Shown piece by piece: positions 20,578 through 31,322 of a DNA stretch of 64,000 nt. Position 1 is the first letter of the stretch; each line of letters starts with the position of its first letter. Source of the DNA: Pratylenchus scribneri (taxonomy: Eukaryota; Nematoda; Chromadorea; Rhabditida; Pratylenchidae); contig JAQSEB010000155.1 of assembly GCA_030063045.1 (NCBI GenBank), positions 1 to 64,000 of the forward strand, read 5' to 3'. Position numbers and translations under genes: made by a program. The notes beneath the pieces were generated by a model, which was not told where the DNA came from, did no database searches, and was given only the letters and a program-made list of their open reading frames with translations.

Positions 20578-22992
20578 AAAATTTGAGTCGACAAATTCCA
20601 ACAGCAGAAAGCCAATCGGCTGAAAAAGAATACGAAGAATCAGAAGCAGGCGGAACTTATAGGCAAATTACACAAAAAATTCTACAGGCATTGGAACGAA
20701 TCAGGGACTCCAAAAATGAACAATTATTGGCAAAATCGGGCAGAAGAAGACGCCGAGAATCGAAAGCGGCCGAAGCAGCTGAACCACATTTTGGTTCAAT
20801 GATTTTATTTGGGACATTGCAAAGGAATGAAGGAAAAGCATTGCAACGGGGAATGGCATTGATGAGAAGGGAATCAATGGCAATAAATGGAGTGGATGGT
20901 GGCAGAAGGCAATCCATTGCCATTCTCTCCGATGATATTCCAATTGAAGAAAGTGGACCACCTGTTGAATTATTGCCAGAACAATTGGCCGTAAAATTTG
21001 CGCATGAAGAAGAACCGGTGACATTTTGAATTAAAGGATATTATTAATTTGCCGAAAAAGTATTGAAAATACCGAAATCCGAAAAGCTTATAACCGTAGA
21101 GTGGTAGACCCCAAAACTCTGCCCATTCCTCATTCGATAGAGCTCACCAAGGCGCTTCGAATATTAGGTTTGATAAAAAAATTAAAGGCTATTAAACTGT
21201 TCAAATCGATTTTGATTTTTGGTTCAAAGCAGAAATGGTTAAACCCAAGTTAAAACTTAATCAAATGATGCTCCTTGACGAGATCCATGGGATGGACTAG
21301 GGTTTGTAGGTCTAGCATAAACGGAATGAATTGTTAAAAAACAAAAGCTATTCAGCATTTTCAATACCATTCTCTGCAATTTTAATGTTTTTTTCTCAAA
21401 TATTTCACTTTTTAAAAATAATACTTGAAAATTGCACAGCTTTTTCTCCACTATTTGCCACTGTTCACCAGCCTCTTATTTGCTCTACTTCTTCTATTTT
21501 TGGGTGCATTTATATTCAGATTCATTGATGCCGAAATCGGCGCCCAACCATTCCATCGTGCCCTCCTTTTCGCATTTCAAGCGGTGGGCACAATTGGCTG
21601 GGGTGATGTTCGTGCAAGCAACAAATGGAGCCAGGCACTTTGTACGGCTTACACAATTTTTGGTGTGCCCATATTCTTTTCGGCATTGGCCAATGTTGGC
21701 CAATTCATTTCGGGCTTTTATACCGTCGATTGGCTCTATTTGACCTGCGTTGTTCGGCCAATGGTTTTGCCAAAAAAATTAAATTTTATTCAAAATTTTG
21801 GTTTAGAATGCAAATGAGGAGGCGATGTTAGTAAAACAGCATGTTCCGGTGCGCAAATCCCTCTATCTCCTTTGCATTCATCAATTCATTGGAGTGCTCC
21901 TCTATGGTGGATTACTCAAAGAATATCCGCCAATTTCAGTCATCTATTTTTGGTATATTTTGAATTTAATTTAATGACATTTCTTAAGAAAGCGTCGACA
22001 GTGCTCAGATTTTTGCCCAGTTTTTTGCTATTATTAAATCCTAAAGAGCTAAGTAATTTATTTGGCTGAAAACTGGGCCAGGGCTCTCGCCCCGTACCTT
22101 CGTCAGAGGCCTAATAAGTAAGCTCGCAATTGCCCAATGAATGGGACAGGGATTAAAGACGAATTAATTTCAAATTATTTAATTTATTAATTGTGAGGGA
22201 AATGTGATAAAAATGTGAAGGGTAAAAAACGAAAAGCAGAGGAAGGGAAAAGGATGGGTTTAAAAACAGACTGGGGCAATATTTGATTGATGTAGTGATG
22301 GAGTGATTCGATTAGGCAAAAAGTGGCGGTACAGTAGGACCCTTATAGGCATTATTGGCATTTACAACATACATTGGTAGACCTAGGATTTTCTAACTTG
22401 ACTTGACTTTGACTTGACCTTGACTTTAGACAGGTCAAGGTCAAGTCAAGGAAATCTTGACGTCAAGCCAAAATGTCAAAGAAAATAGGAGAAGCTTGAC
22501 CTTGACCCAGGATTTCCTAACTTGACTTGACTTTGACGTCAAGGTCAAGCTAAATGTCAACCTTGACTGTCAAGCTCAACTTGAAGCTACTAATGTCTGA
22601 TTTACAATAAGTTCAAAACTTATTATAAAGTAATCATTTTATTTATTATGGGCCCTTTTTATAAACATTAATTAAATAATTAATCTTTTTCACTAAAATT
22701 AGCTATTTCTTTGAATAACCAAATAGTCTTCCTATTCAATAATATATTCAACAATATTTTTGCATTATTTTCATCTCCCATCTTTAGTATAACTTCAATG
22801 GCCACAATTGGTATTGGCGATTTCCATCCGGATGCAGGGAATATTGCCGAGGCCATGGTGGCCATTGTTTTCTTGGCCATTGGAATGATTTTATTGGCCG
22901 CATTGATGATCGCCTTTTCCTACTATTTTCAACTCATTTTCTTCGTTTATTTCAGGGGTTGGCTATTAAGGAAGGCAAATGAACGGAAATAA
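20578..22992 (+). CDS. 5'-truncated K2P channel (duplication copy B)
   Basis: The exons equivalent to K2P 2 exons 2-5 are open at 20578-21017 (lacking the first part), 21440-21763, 21807-21952 and 22788-22992, with splice sites and both filters (TIGWGD, TIGIGD) intact. Exon 1 and the start of exon 2 lie outside the duplicated segment; an in-frame stop sits just upstream of the junction. The first in-frame ATG is at 20799, which would give a 297-residue channel that keeps all four membrane segments and both pores but loses most of the N-terminal tail. So it is either a pseudogene for want of a promoter or a short-tail channel. The lack of damage in the pore exons fits a young duplicate. Confidence 0.7.
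22389..22589. promoter_or_regulatory. CTTGAC/GTCAAG cluster, copy B
   Basis: Identical to the block at 16065-16265, with the same four TCAAGGTCA sites, in the last intron of the truncated channel. Confidence 0.35.
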
Positions 22993-23460
22993 ATTCAACA
23001 ATGAAAAAAGATTAAAATGAATTTTTCATATTTAAGAAATACACTATTATTATATTCACTAAAAATTTTGGATAATTGGACAATCGACTAATAAAATTTC
23101 CTAAAAATTACTTCCTCAATATTTTGTAATTATGAATAAAATATTGGTAAGCAACAAATAGGGGACCTATTTTTAAGAAATGTTATTTAAATTCCTTTAA
23201 GATTGAAATATTTTGATATTAAATTTAATTGCATATTTCCTCTTTCAGCTATTAAATTTATTCCTCGAAATTATATTTATATGTATGTATTTTCTGCTCT
23301 TCCCCATAAATAAATTTTTTTTTCATATAAATTTTATGATTATTTCAATTATATACAATTTTATTTCATTAATTCTGCTATGTTTTTCTTTGATCAATTT
23401 TCCTTCTTCCCATTTTATTTTGGTCATCAAATCCATTTGAATAGAATCCATTTAATATAA
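22993..23460. other. Convergent spacer, copy B
   Basis: Base-for-base near copy of 16669-17136. No gene seen. Confidence 0.4.
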
Positions 23461-26346
23461 TTACATGTTTCTTCTTTCAATTGGAGTTTGGAATTTTGCC
23501 GTCGCTGCCCTTTGCCTACCAATTTTCAATTGTTTCATTTGGAATGCTTCTAAATCGCTGTTTTTAAATGGCCTTGGACTGACTGGCGAATTTTCAATAT
23601 TTATGTGGTTTTTATTTTGTTGTTTTTGTTGATCGACTCGATTTGTTGAATTCACTTTGAAAATGCGATTTGGCAAGAACAAAAAGGAATAATAAATGGC
23701 ACAGCAAAAAGCATCCAATGCAGAAGTCAATGAAATTATATTGGAGATCGGTGCTTGGCCAAACTGAAAAAATGACATTTTTGGTTTAATTATATTTATT
23801 TGTAAATTAATTTTAAAAATTTTGCCTATAATTTCACTTCCATTCCCTTTTCTTACAAAATTAAATGCCAATGTGACAAATGTTGGTAAAATATTGAAAA
23901 TGGCTTCGAAACATATTGTGATGATTACGGATCGATTGCGAATTTGCTTTGCTCCAATGCCATATGAACGAAGGGTATAGAGGAAAATGATGCAACTAAA
24001 AATGTTTGCAAAACTGAGAATAGCTTTGAAGAAGAGTTGGGGCAAATTCCGAAAGTACAACATTTGGCAAGAAACAGTTTCGCAGCCAAGATGAATTACT
24101 GAATTTTAACATAAATTTGAAATGATTAAAATAGAACGCACAATGTGACAAATTCAAAGGTAATTCAGCCAAATAGAAGCCAGTGCTTCCGACAAAAGAA
24201 GCCAAAATTATGAGGGCACTCAATCGGAGTAACCATTTTTCCAACAATTCTTTTCGGCCCAAACCCCCTGGCATTCGAAGGGTAATGCACCGTTCAATGG
24301 TGAGGAAGAGGACGGGGAGCGGGGAAATGGCATTATAAGTGTTTTGCCATTGGCCAGTCCAATAGATCATATTGTAGTGGAATTCAGCATGTTGCTAAAA
24401 AATTATAAATAACAAATTAAATAATATATGGTTTATGCAGATTAAATTTTCGGATTGTATCCAGGATGGAAATTGGTTTTATTGGGGATTCCAGAAATAA
24501 TTGTTTTGATTTTTATTCCGGAAAGAATTGTTCTGATTTTCATTCCGGAAAGAATTCTGATTTTCATTCCGGAAAGAATTCTGATTTTCATTCCGGAAAG
24601 AATTCTGATTTTTATTCCGGAAGGAATTGTTCTGATTTTTATTCCGGAAAGAATTATTCTGATTTTCATTCCGGAAAGAATTATTCTGATTTTTATTCCG
24701 GAAAGAATTGTTCTGATTTTCATTCCGGAAAGAATTATTCTGATTTTTATTCCGGAAAGAATTGTTCTGATTTTCATTCCGGAAAGAATTATTCTGATTT
24801 TTATTCCGGAAAGAATTGTTCTGATTTTCATTCCGGAAAGAATTGTTCTGATTTTTATTCCGGAAGAAATTGTTCTGATTTTCATTCCGGAAAGAATTGT
24901 TCTGATTTTTATTCCGGAAGAAATTGTTCTGATTTTCATTCCGGAAAGAATTATTCTGATTTTTATTCCGGAAGAAATTGTTCTGATTTTCATTCCGGAA
25001 AGAATTGTTCTGATTTTTATTCCGGAAGAAATTGTTCTGATTTTCATTCCGGAAAGAATTGTTCTGATTTTTATTCCGGAAGAAATTGTTCTGATTTTCA
25101 TTCCGGAGAGAATTGTTCTGATTTTCATTCCGGAAAGAATTATTCTGATTTTTATTCCGGAAAGAATTGTTCTGATTTTCATTCCGGAAAGAATTGTTCT
25201 GATTTTCATTCCGGAAAGAATTATTCTGATTTTTATTCCGGAAAGAATTGTTCTGATTTTCATTCCGGAAAGAATTATTCTGATTTTTATTCCGGAAAGA
25301 ATTGTTCTGATTTTCATTCCGGAAAGAATTATTCTGATTTTTATTCCGGAAAGAATTGTTCTGATTTTCATTCCGGAAAGAATTATTCTGATTTTTATTC
25401 CGGAAAGAATTGTTCTGATTTTCATTCCGGAAAGAATTATTCTGATTTTTATTCCGGAAAGAATTGTTCTGATTTTCATTCCGGAAAGAATTGTTCTGAT
25501 TTTTATTCCGGAAGAAATTGTTCTGATTTTCATTCCGGAAAGAATTGTTCTGATTTTCATTCCGGAAAGAATTATTCTGATTTTTATTCCGGAAAGAATT
25601 GTTCTGATTTTCATTCCGGAAAGAATTGTTCTGATTTTCATTCCGGAAAGAATTATTCTGATTTTTATTCCGGAAAGAATTCTGATTTTTATTCCGGAAA
25701 GAATTCTGATTTTTATTCCGGAAAGTATTCTGATTTTAATTCCGGAAAAAATTCTGATTCTAATTTTCTTTCCGGAACGAATTCTTATTATTAATTTTGT
25801 ACTACAATTTTATTTTATAGTGCTGATTAAATTATTGTTTAAATTTTTTTTCATTTGAAAATTATATTTTGATGGCTTATTCATCGCCATTTAAATTTGT
25901 AGCATAAATAAATAAAATAAGGAATAAATTGTGAGTGAAAGGAAATGAGTAATGCCAATTAAAATTAAAAACATTTTCCTTCCATAATGTCAATATTTTC
26001 AATTTTATATAATAAATAAATTGTATTTTATGCTTACATCGGTAGCATTATTTGCCCAATAGAAGGCATAAATTTGGTAGATATTGTATGGAATTGAGAT
26101 GGCGGCACCAAAAATATGAAAATACAAATAGACGAGAATTGATGGTGCCAGCGGGGAAAATCGAAGTGTGGAAGGTCGATATTTAGCCTTGAATGCAATT
26201 CGGGCCATCAAAACCAGGATTAGGATCAAAAGGATGAGGGTTAGTTGTTTGATGGCAATGCCGATTGGGCCAACGTTGGTGAATTCATTACTTATGGCTA
26301 ATAATGGAGTCAAGAATGAGGAGGAGGATTGGGATTGGGAGTTCAT
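23461..26346 (-). CDS. Serpentine (7TM) receptor, chemoreceptor-like (copy B)
   Basis: Four exons (26346-26038, 24394-24142, 24098-23857, 23763-23461) give 368 residues with all splice sites kept, so both copies look functional. The membrane core is almost the same as copy A (ERC motif, ALDAFCCAIYYSFLFLP in TM7), but the cytoplasmic tail differs over about 25 residues: after QNK it reads NHINIENSPVSPRPFKNSD instead of NQINISPISQTPIKDND. The third intron is 93 bases and open in frame, so retaining it would add 31 residues; the copy A intron is 92 bases and would shift frame. Intron 1 holds satellite array B. Confidence 0.75.
24497..25790. repeat. TTCCGGAA satellite array B in receptor intron 1
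   Basis: About forty-eight units, nearly all 27 bp (some 24 bp), of the form GTTCTGATTTTCATTCCGGA/AAGAATT with T/A variants arranged in higher-order alternation. Because unit lengths are multiples of three, long frames stay open on both strands over 1.2-1.4 kb; they code only repeats such as IPERIVLIF or SDFHSGKN and are not taken as genes. Confidence 0.95.
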
Positions 26347-26778
26347 TTTAGGTGTTTAAATTAATTATTCTAAAAGTTGATATTTTTAATGACGAAATTT
26401 CAATTAAAAATAAAATGATTTAATTGTAAATTTTTTCCTTTGAGGAATTTCCGTAAAGCAGCAGCAGGTGAAAATTATACAAAGAATGCCACATTCAAAA
26501 GAGGAAATATAATTCCTTACTGCTGCTGATGGCATTAAACCACTTCAATCATTCAATTATTTATAACGTAAACCAAAAAATGATTCAAATATTTATAAAA
26601 ATAAATTTTTTATATTAAAAATTAGAATCAATTTACAAAGTGAAATTAGCTGCAAAATGAATACAATTTTTTACATTTCATTTATTTAAGAAAATAAATT
26701 GAATACAAAAATGAAATTTTTCGTACCAAGCTTCTGCTGGTCATTTTTCGAACATTCCAAACTGTTTAAAATTGTATT

Positions 26779-29060
26779 TTCCCAGAATTTTTTTGTTTGT
26801 TACTAGTATTTTATTCATCATTTATGAGATATTTTACCATTTTAAGTGATATTATAAATAAACTCATTAAATGATGATGGAGAATGGAAAAGAAATGGAA
26901 GGAAATGAAGGATGAAATTACAGCCAAATTCGCGCAAAATCAACATTAAACTATATTAATGAATAAATTATTACATTATGGCCTATTGATGGAATATTTT
27001 TTTGAGTGCACTTAAAATTTGTCTACGAAATAAATGGGAAATTTAATAAATAATTGTTTTAACAATATTTTCTACAAATTCTATGAATTCTTGGAACAAT
27101 TTCCTTTGCCTTTCAATTTAAATATAATTCAATTCTTAAATTAAATTAATTCAGCTGAGCAAAATGCGCTTTTTAACCAATAATAATATTAAACTTTCAT
27201 TTCAAAAGTCAAGCTTTTTTGATGATAAATAAATTAAGAGGAAAGCACGCAAAATGGGTGTTATCGGAATAAAAACTGCTTTCCCAGCTTTTCATCACTC
27301 ATTGAATGCTTAAAAAAATAATTAAATAAGAAAAGGAGTTGATTATTTAAAATGAAGTCTTTGGTTTTTAGACAATTTGTATTAATAAAATGGATTTAGA
27401 GGAATGTTAGGCATCATAATGGCAATTTTATAAGATTATATAATTAAAAAATAACGATCATATGAATTTGGCCAATTGGCTAAAATGTTGCTTTCCATGA
27501 ATTTCTTTATAAATACAATTTGTAAAACAAGGCATTCTCAAAAATAAGAGCAAATATTTTCTTAATAAGTTAATATTTACATATTTAGATAATTATATAT
27601 AATTTCAACTTGGAGAAATATGGAATAATTTTAGAATGATAATTGTGTGGATGATGGATAGAGATAATTTCATATTTTGTCATGATTATAATTTATTTAA
27701 ATAATTCATTTTATGAAGAACTCGAATATTTCCAAGAAAATGGCAAAAGAATAAAAAAGAAAATGATAACTTTGAAAAAATATTATTAAATTAAAATAAT
27801 TTGGGGTGAATGACCCCGTAATTAAATTGTTGCCAATGCCAATGTTAACACACATGACATCCCTTATTTATTATGATGACATTAAAATCACAAAATTGTA
27901 AATCTGACACAACATATATTATTATTATATAAGATGGATATTTCAGCTTTATTGTAAACTTTAATTAGAAATAATTGATGGGTTGAAAAGTATAATTAAA
28001 AATTGCATTCATGCATGTTATGGTCCAACATTCAAAAAGCCATCAATCATCAGAGTAATCAGCCAATGGTAAATTTGCCTTTGGCACATTCAGCAGACAT
28101 TTGTATATTGATGTATATTGTATACTGTACCTATGATGGATGGCAGATAATTTCACAGTTATGAAGGATTCGGAAAATTTATAATATAGTGGCCAATTAT
28201 TTATTCCTCCTCTCCTCTCTCATATTCAAATTTTGATGTATTATAAAAAGCGGTCAAAAATTGTTTGGGGGTGTGCGGGTGACATTTGAGATTTGGATGA
28301 GAAGGGACAAATTGCAGAGGCAAATAATGAATGAGTAATGATTAATGAATAATTGGGCCAAATTATTTTATAAAATTTTCTAACAGATAATTTCATCATA
28401 GGCAATTAGAATGCTTTATTTGAATTCTTTGAATTCGACCATTTCCAAGAATATGGAAATATTCCGAAAAGTGGAATGAAAATGAAAGCTTTGCAAAAAA
28501 TATATTATCAAATTAAAATGAATAGGAATTGGAGTTGAAAGTTGAATGTCTCTTAAATTAAATTATAACATTTGCCAGCGGCTGGCACCCATCATTATAT
28601 TGAATTACGATGACATTAAAGTAACTTATCCATTATAAGACTTCAATCCTTTCCCACTTAACTTGTAATTTGATGTAACAATGGTAATTTTTATTGCAAC
28701 TTTAAATTCGAAATGATTGATGGTCAAAACAAATGAATATTAAAATATTAGATTAATTTAATTTATGGTATGATTCATATTCAAAAAATTCATTCACATC
28801 AATAATTCATTTCTATCAGCCAATGTTGAATTGCTTTTGGCACAGTCATTTAGGCATGGAATTCAAGTAGTTGGCACATGTGTATACATGACATGAAATG
28901 GTTGTCCACGGAAGGAACTGTGATTAATGTAAAATAATTGAATTGTTTTTTTTACACTAATGAAAAATTTTTATTAGTTAAAAGACGAATTTTGAATTAT
29001 TAATAATAATTTTACTTGAAATTTTAATAGAGGATAGAAAAAAGGACTATGAGCTTAAGC
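26779..29060. other. Intergenic region with old, diverged repeats
   Basis: No gene was found in these 2.3 kb. Two blocks, about 27700-28150 and 28430-28880, share ordered words (tttccaagaa.atgg, gatgacattaaa, ttgatgg, tcagccaatg, tttggcaca), which marks an old tandem duplication of about 700-bp offset. A further dispersed repeat lies at about 28195-28290. Confidence 0.45.
28195..28290. repeat. Dispersed repeat, copy 1 of 3
   Basis: Shared pattern: cctcttctc/ctcatattcaa-ttttg, then attataaaaa, gccaaaaattgtttgg, and ggtgacatttg-gatttgg. Other copies are at about 30755-30870 and 31030-31150. The size and order are kept, with many base changes. Confidence 0.55.
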
Positions 29061-29700
29061 TTACCCGCATTTCAAATGTTTGTAAACGGCATCCGCTTGC
29101 TCTCGAGTCCCAAAATGCACAATCATATACGAGCAGTCTGGCATAGCGACTTCACTCTTTTCCAACTTTTTGTATGAAAATGAAATTAAAAATCAATACA
29201 TTAAATTAATTCTTTCAATAAATCCTAAATAATCTTTGACTGTGATATGTGTGGGAACCGAAAAGGGCTAATGAATTTTGCATAACCAGTTTAGATAAGG
29301 AAATATAAAAATTTTAATAAGATTATGAATTTTTAAATGCAAATCAAAAATTTAAAAAAAAATGATAAAATTTATTTTTCCCATTTGAGCATATTTAATT
29401 AAAATCGGAATTTTTCAAGGATTTTTAGAATTACAAAGGCATTTTTCATTAACCCAATAAACATACTTTGATCTCAGGATCGAATTTTTCGCCATTTCTT
29501 CGGTGTTTAGGCCATTTGCCAAGAATTACCACTCCGGGACATTCTTCTTCAATTTTCTTTGAAAAATCATTTGCCAATGCCTTCAGATTGCCCGTGCCTT
29601 CCACTGCCGGCAAATTCCAAAAAACAAGGCTCTTCACTAGGGGATTTTCTGCGCCGGTGGGAATTTCAGGGTATTCTTCAACTTTTTCCACTTTTTCCAT
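29061..29700 (-). CDS. Small unknown protein, two exons
   Basis: Exons 29700-29467 and 29165-29061 join in phase 0 and give 112 residues ending KHLKCG. The sequence is soluble and charged, with no signal peptide or membrane segment. The first part reads VKSLVFWNLPAVEGTGNLKA and the end SYMIVHFGTREQADAVYKHL, whose layout (a short strand, a helix, then a FxT-x-E-x-A strand-helix) loosely recalls an RRM-like or ferredoxin-like fold, but the link is weak. Function unknown. It sits upstream of nothing on its strand nearby; the next gene (CDK11) is 1.6 kb away in the same direction. Confidence 0.65.
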
Positions 29701-29835
29701 ATTATTTAATTTAATATAATTTAATGAGAGAATAGTAACAAATTAACTCTGTAAAAAATGTGAAGTTTATATCAGCTTTTTAACGCATTTATATGGACAA
29801 ATAAAAGAATTATTTAATAAAAGTTCTTCCTAAAG

Positions 29836-30062
29836 TACCGTATAATCTCTTTTAATTCCCCGTGTGGAAAAAATTGATGGGTCCACCGCATTAATTTGTG
29901 GACATTTTTGAACAAATTAAAGTGAAGTGAATTTTGTAGAGCTTTAGGAAACTAAGAAAATGCAATAATTTTTTTTGTAATTTCGCCCCATCAAGAGCTA
30001 TGGGTCCTCAAAATCAAAGTTACTATTAGAGGGTGGGGAAATTAAAAAAGGTTTTTTACTGT
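29836..30062. mobile_element. MITE-like element, TACCGTA family (copy 3)
   Basis: Begins taccgtataatctctttta and ends with attaaaaaaggttttttact-gtaa. The internal words gagctttaggaaactaag and gagctatgggtcctcaaa match copies 1 and 2. It is intergenic. Confidence 0.7.
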
Positions 30063-30108
30063 AAGAAAGAAATGCCTCTTCGCTGAATTCCAGCTGTACT
30101 GCTATTTG

Positions 30109-30472
30109 AGAAATGTCTCATTTGGAAAAGATGAGACAGGATTTGACTTTTGATCTGATTTGAATAAAATCGTGGAGTCTTCCGCGCAGCAGCAGCTGTT
30201 CACATCTCCTTTTCCTTCCATTTTTCTTATTTTTGCAATTCTTTGAAGGCAAATCCCCCGAGGATCGACCCTGGGATTAGTGGAGATTTGAGACTATCGG
30301 AGAAATGTTTCATTTGGAAAAGATTGAAGAGGGAAATGGCCTTTGGTCGGGTTTGAATGAATTAGAGCGTCCTTTCGCGCAGCTGTTCACATCTCCTTTT
30401 TCATTCCATTTTCTTCTCCTTTCTTTTGCAACTTTCTGGGCAAATCCCCCGAGGATCGGCCCTGGGATTAGT
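30109..30472. repeat. Imperfect tandem duplication, about 190-bp unit
   Basis: Both halves contain gagaaatgt.tcatttggaa, then cgcgcagc..agctgttcac, catctccttttccttccatt and aatcccccgaggatcg.ccc. Copies lie at 30109-30283 and 30300-30472. The open frames here run across the repeat and are not genes. Confidence 0.75.
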
Positions 30473-30754
30473 GGACTGAGAACGGCAATAAATTTGGGAG
30501 TGCATCCAATCTCCAATGCGCAATCTGCCATTTGGGGGGAAATGGCGGGGTCCTTCTGCTGCTGCTGATGTGAGTGATTTATTTGTAAAACGAGAATAAA
30601 TAAAATAATGCTATGAGTGAATGAGGGATTTTCGAGCTTGAATGAATTGGATTTTTGGATAATGGCAAGGCAGAAGCGGACCAAAAATTGACCTCTGACT
30701 CTTAACGACAATTTCCAGTCCCTTGCGTCCCAAATTTTCCCCTACTATGGATGA

Positions 30755-31150
30755 TGGTAATTATTTTATTTTTATTCCCCCTCTCTTCCCTAATATTCAA
30801 TTTTGGAACATTACAAAAATAACAAACATGTTTTGGGATAGGGGGCGGTGGAAGGTGACATTTGGGAATTTGGAATTGCTGAGGCATATAAAAATGAATG
30901 AAAATTCGACTAATTTAAAAATTTTATTTTTCTCAACTGAATTAAAATGGACACATTTTTTATTGGTGCAATTAATTTATTATTGTTCGAAAATAGTAGA
31001 AAATTTGATTATTTGGGCATCCTCCTATGATGATGGTAATTATTTTATTTCACTTCATTTCGCTCATATTCGATTTTGAAACCTTATAAAAACTAAAAAG
31101 GCCAAAAATTGTTTGGAATGGGCGGGTGGTGACATTTGGGATTTGGTTGG
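30755..31150. repeat. Dispersed repeat, copies 2 and 3
   Basis: Copies at about 30755-30870 and 31020-31150 share gatgatggtaattattttat, then ctcatattcgattttg, and gacatttgggatttgg with the copy near 28.2 kb. Confidence 0.55.
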
Positions 31151-31322
31151 GGGCATAAAAGGTGACTGAAAATTCAGCCAATTATTTTATAAATTTTATA
31201 TTTTTTCCACAAATGTATAATAAATTGGATATATTTTTGTTAGGACAATTCAATTTACTGTAATTAGTATAATTCAAAAATGGAAAGACTTAATTATATG
31301 TGTTCATAATTAAATAATTTAT

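Larger units (their letters stand above)
20578..26778. repeat. Tandem duplication, copy B (6.20 kb)
   Basis: Direct repeat of 14251-20577 with few base changes; shorter by about 127 bases because its satellite differs. The right end is at aaattgtatt before ttcccag, where unique sequence resumes. Confidence 0.92.

Noticed and set aside
18168..25790. Regularly spaced repeats as a CRISPR array
   Set aside because: Units are head-to-tail without unique spacers, lie in introns of a eukaryotic genome, and no cas gene is near.
24442..25858. Long frames of 399, 442 and 467 codons on both strands
   Set aside because: They consist only of translated satellite units within an intron of the receptor gene; no start context, domain or non-repeat sequence supports a protein.
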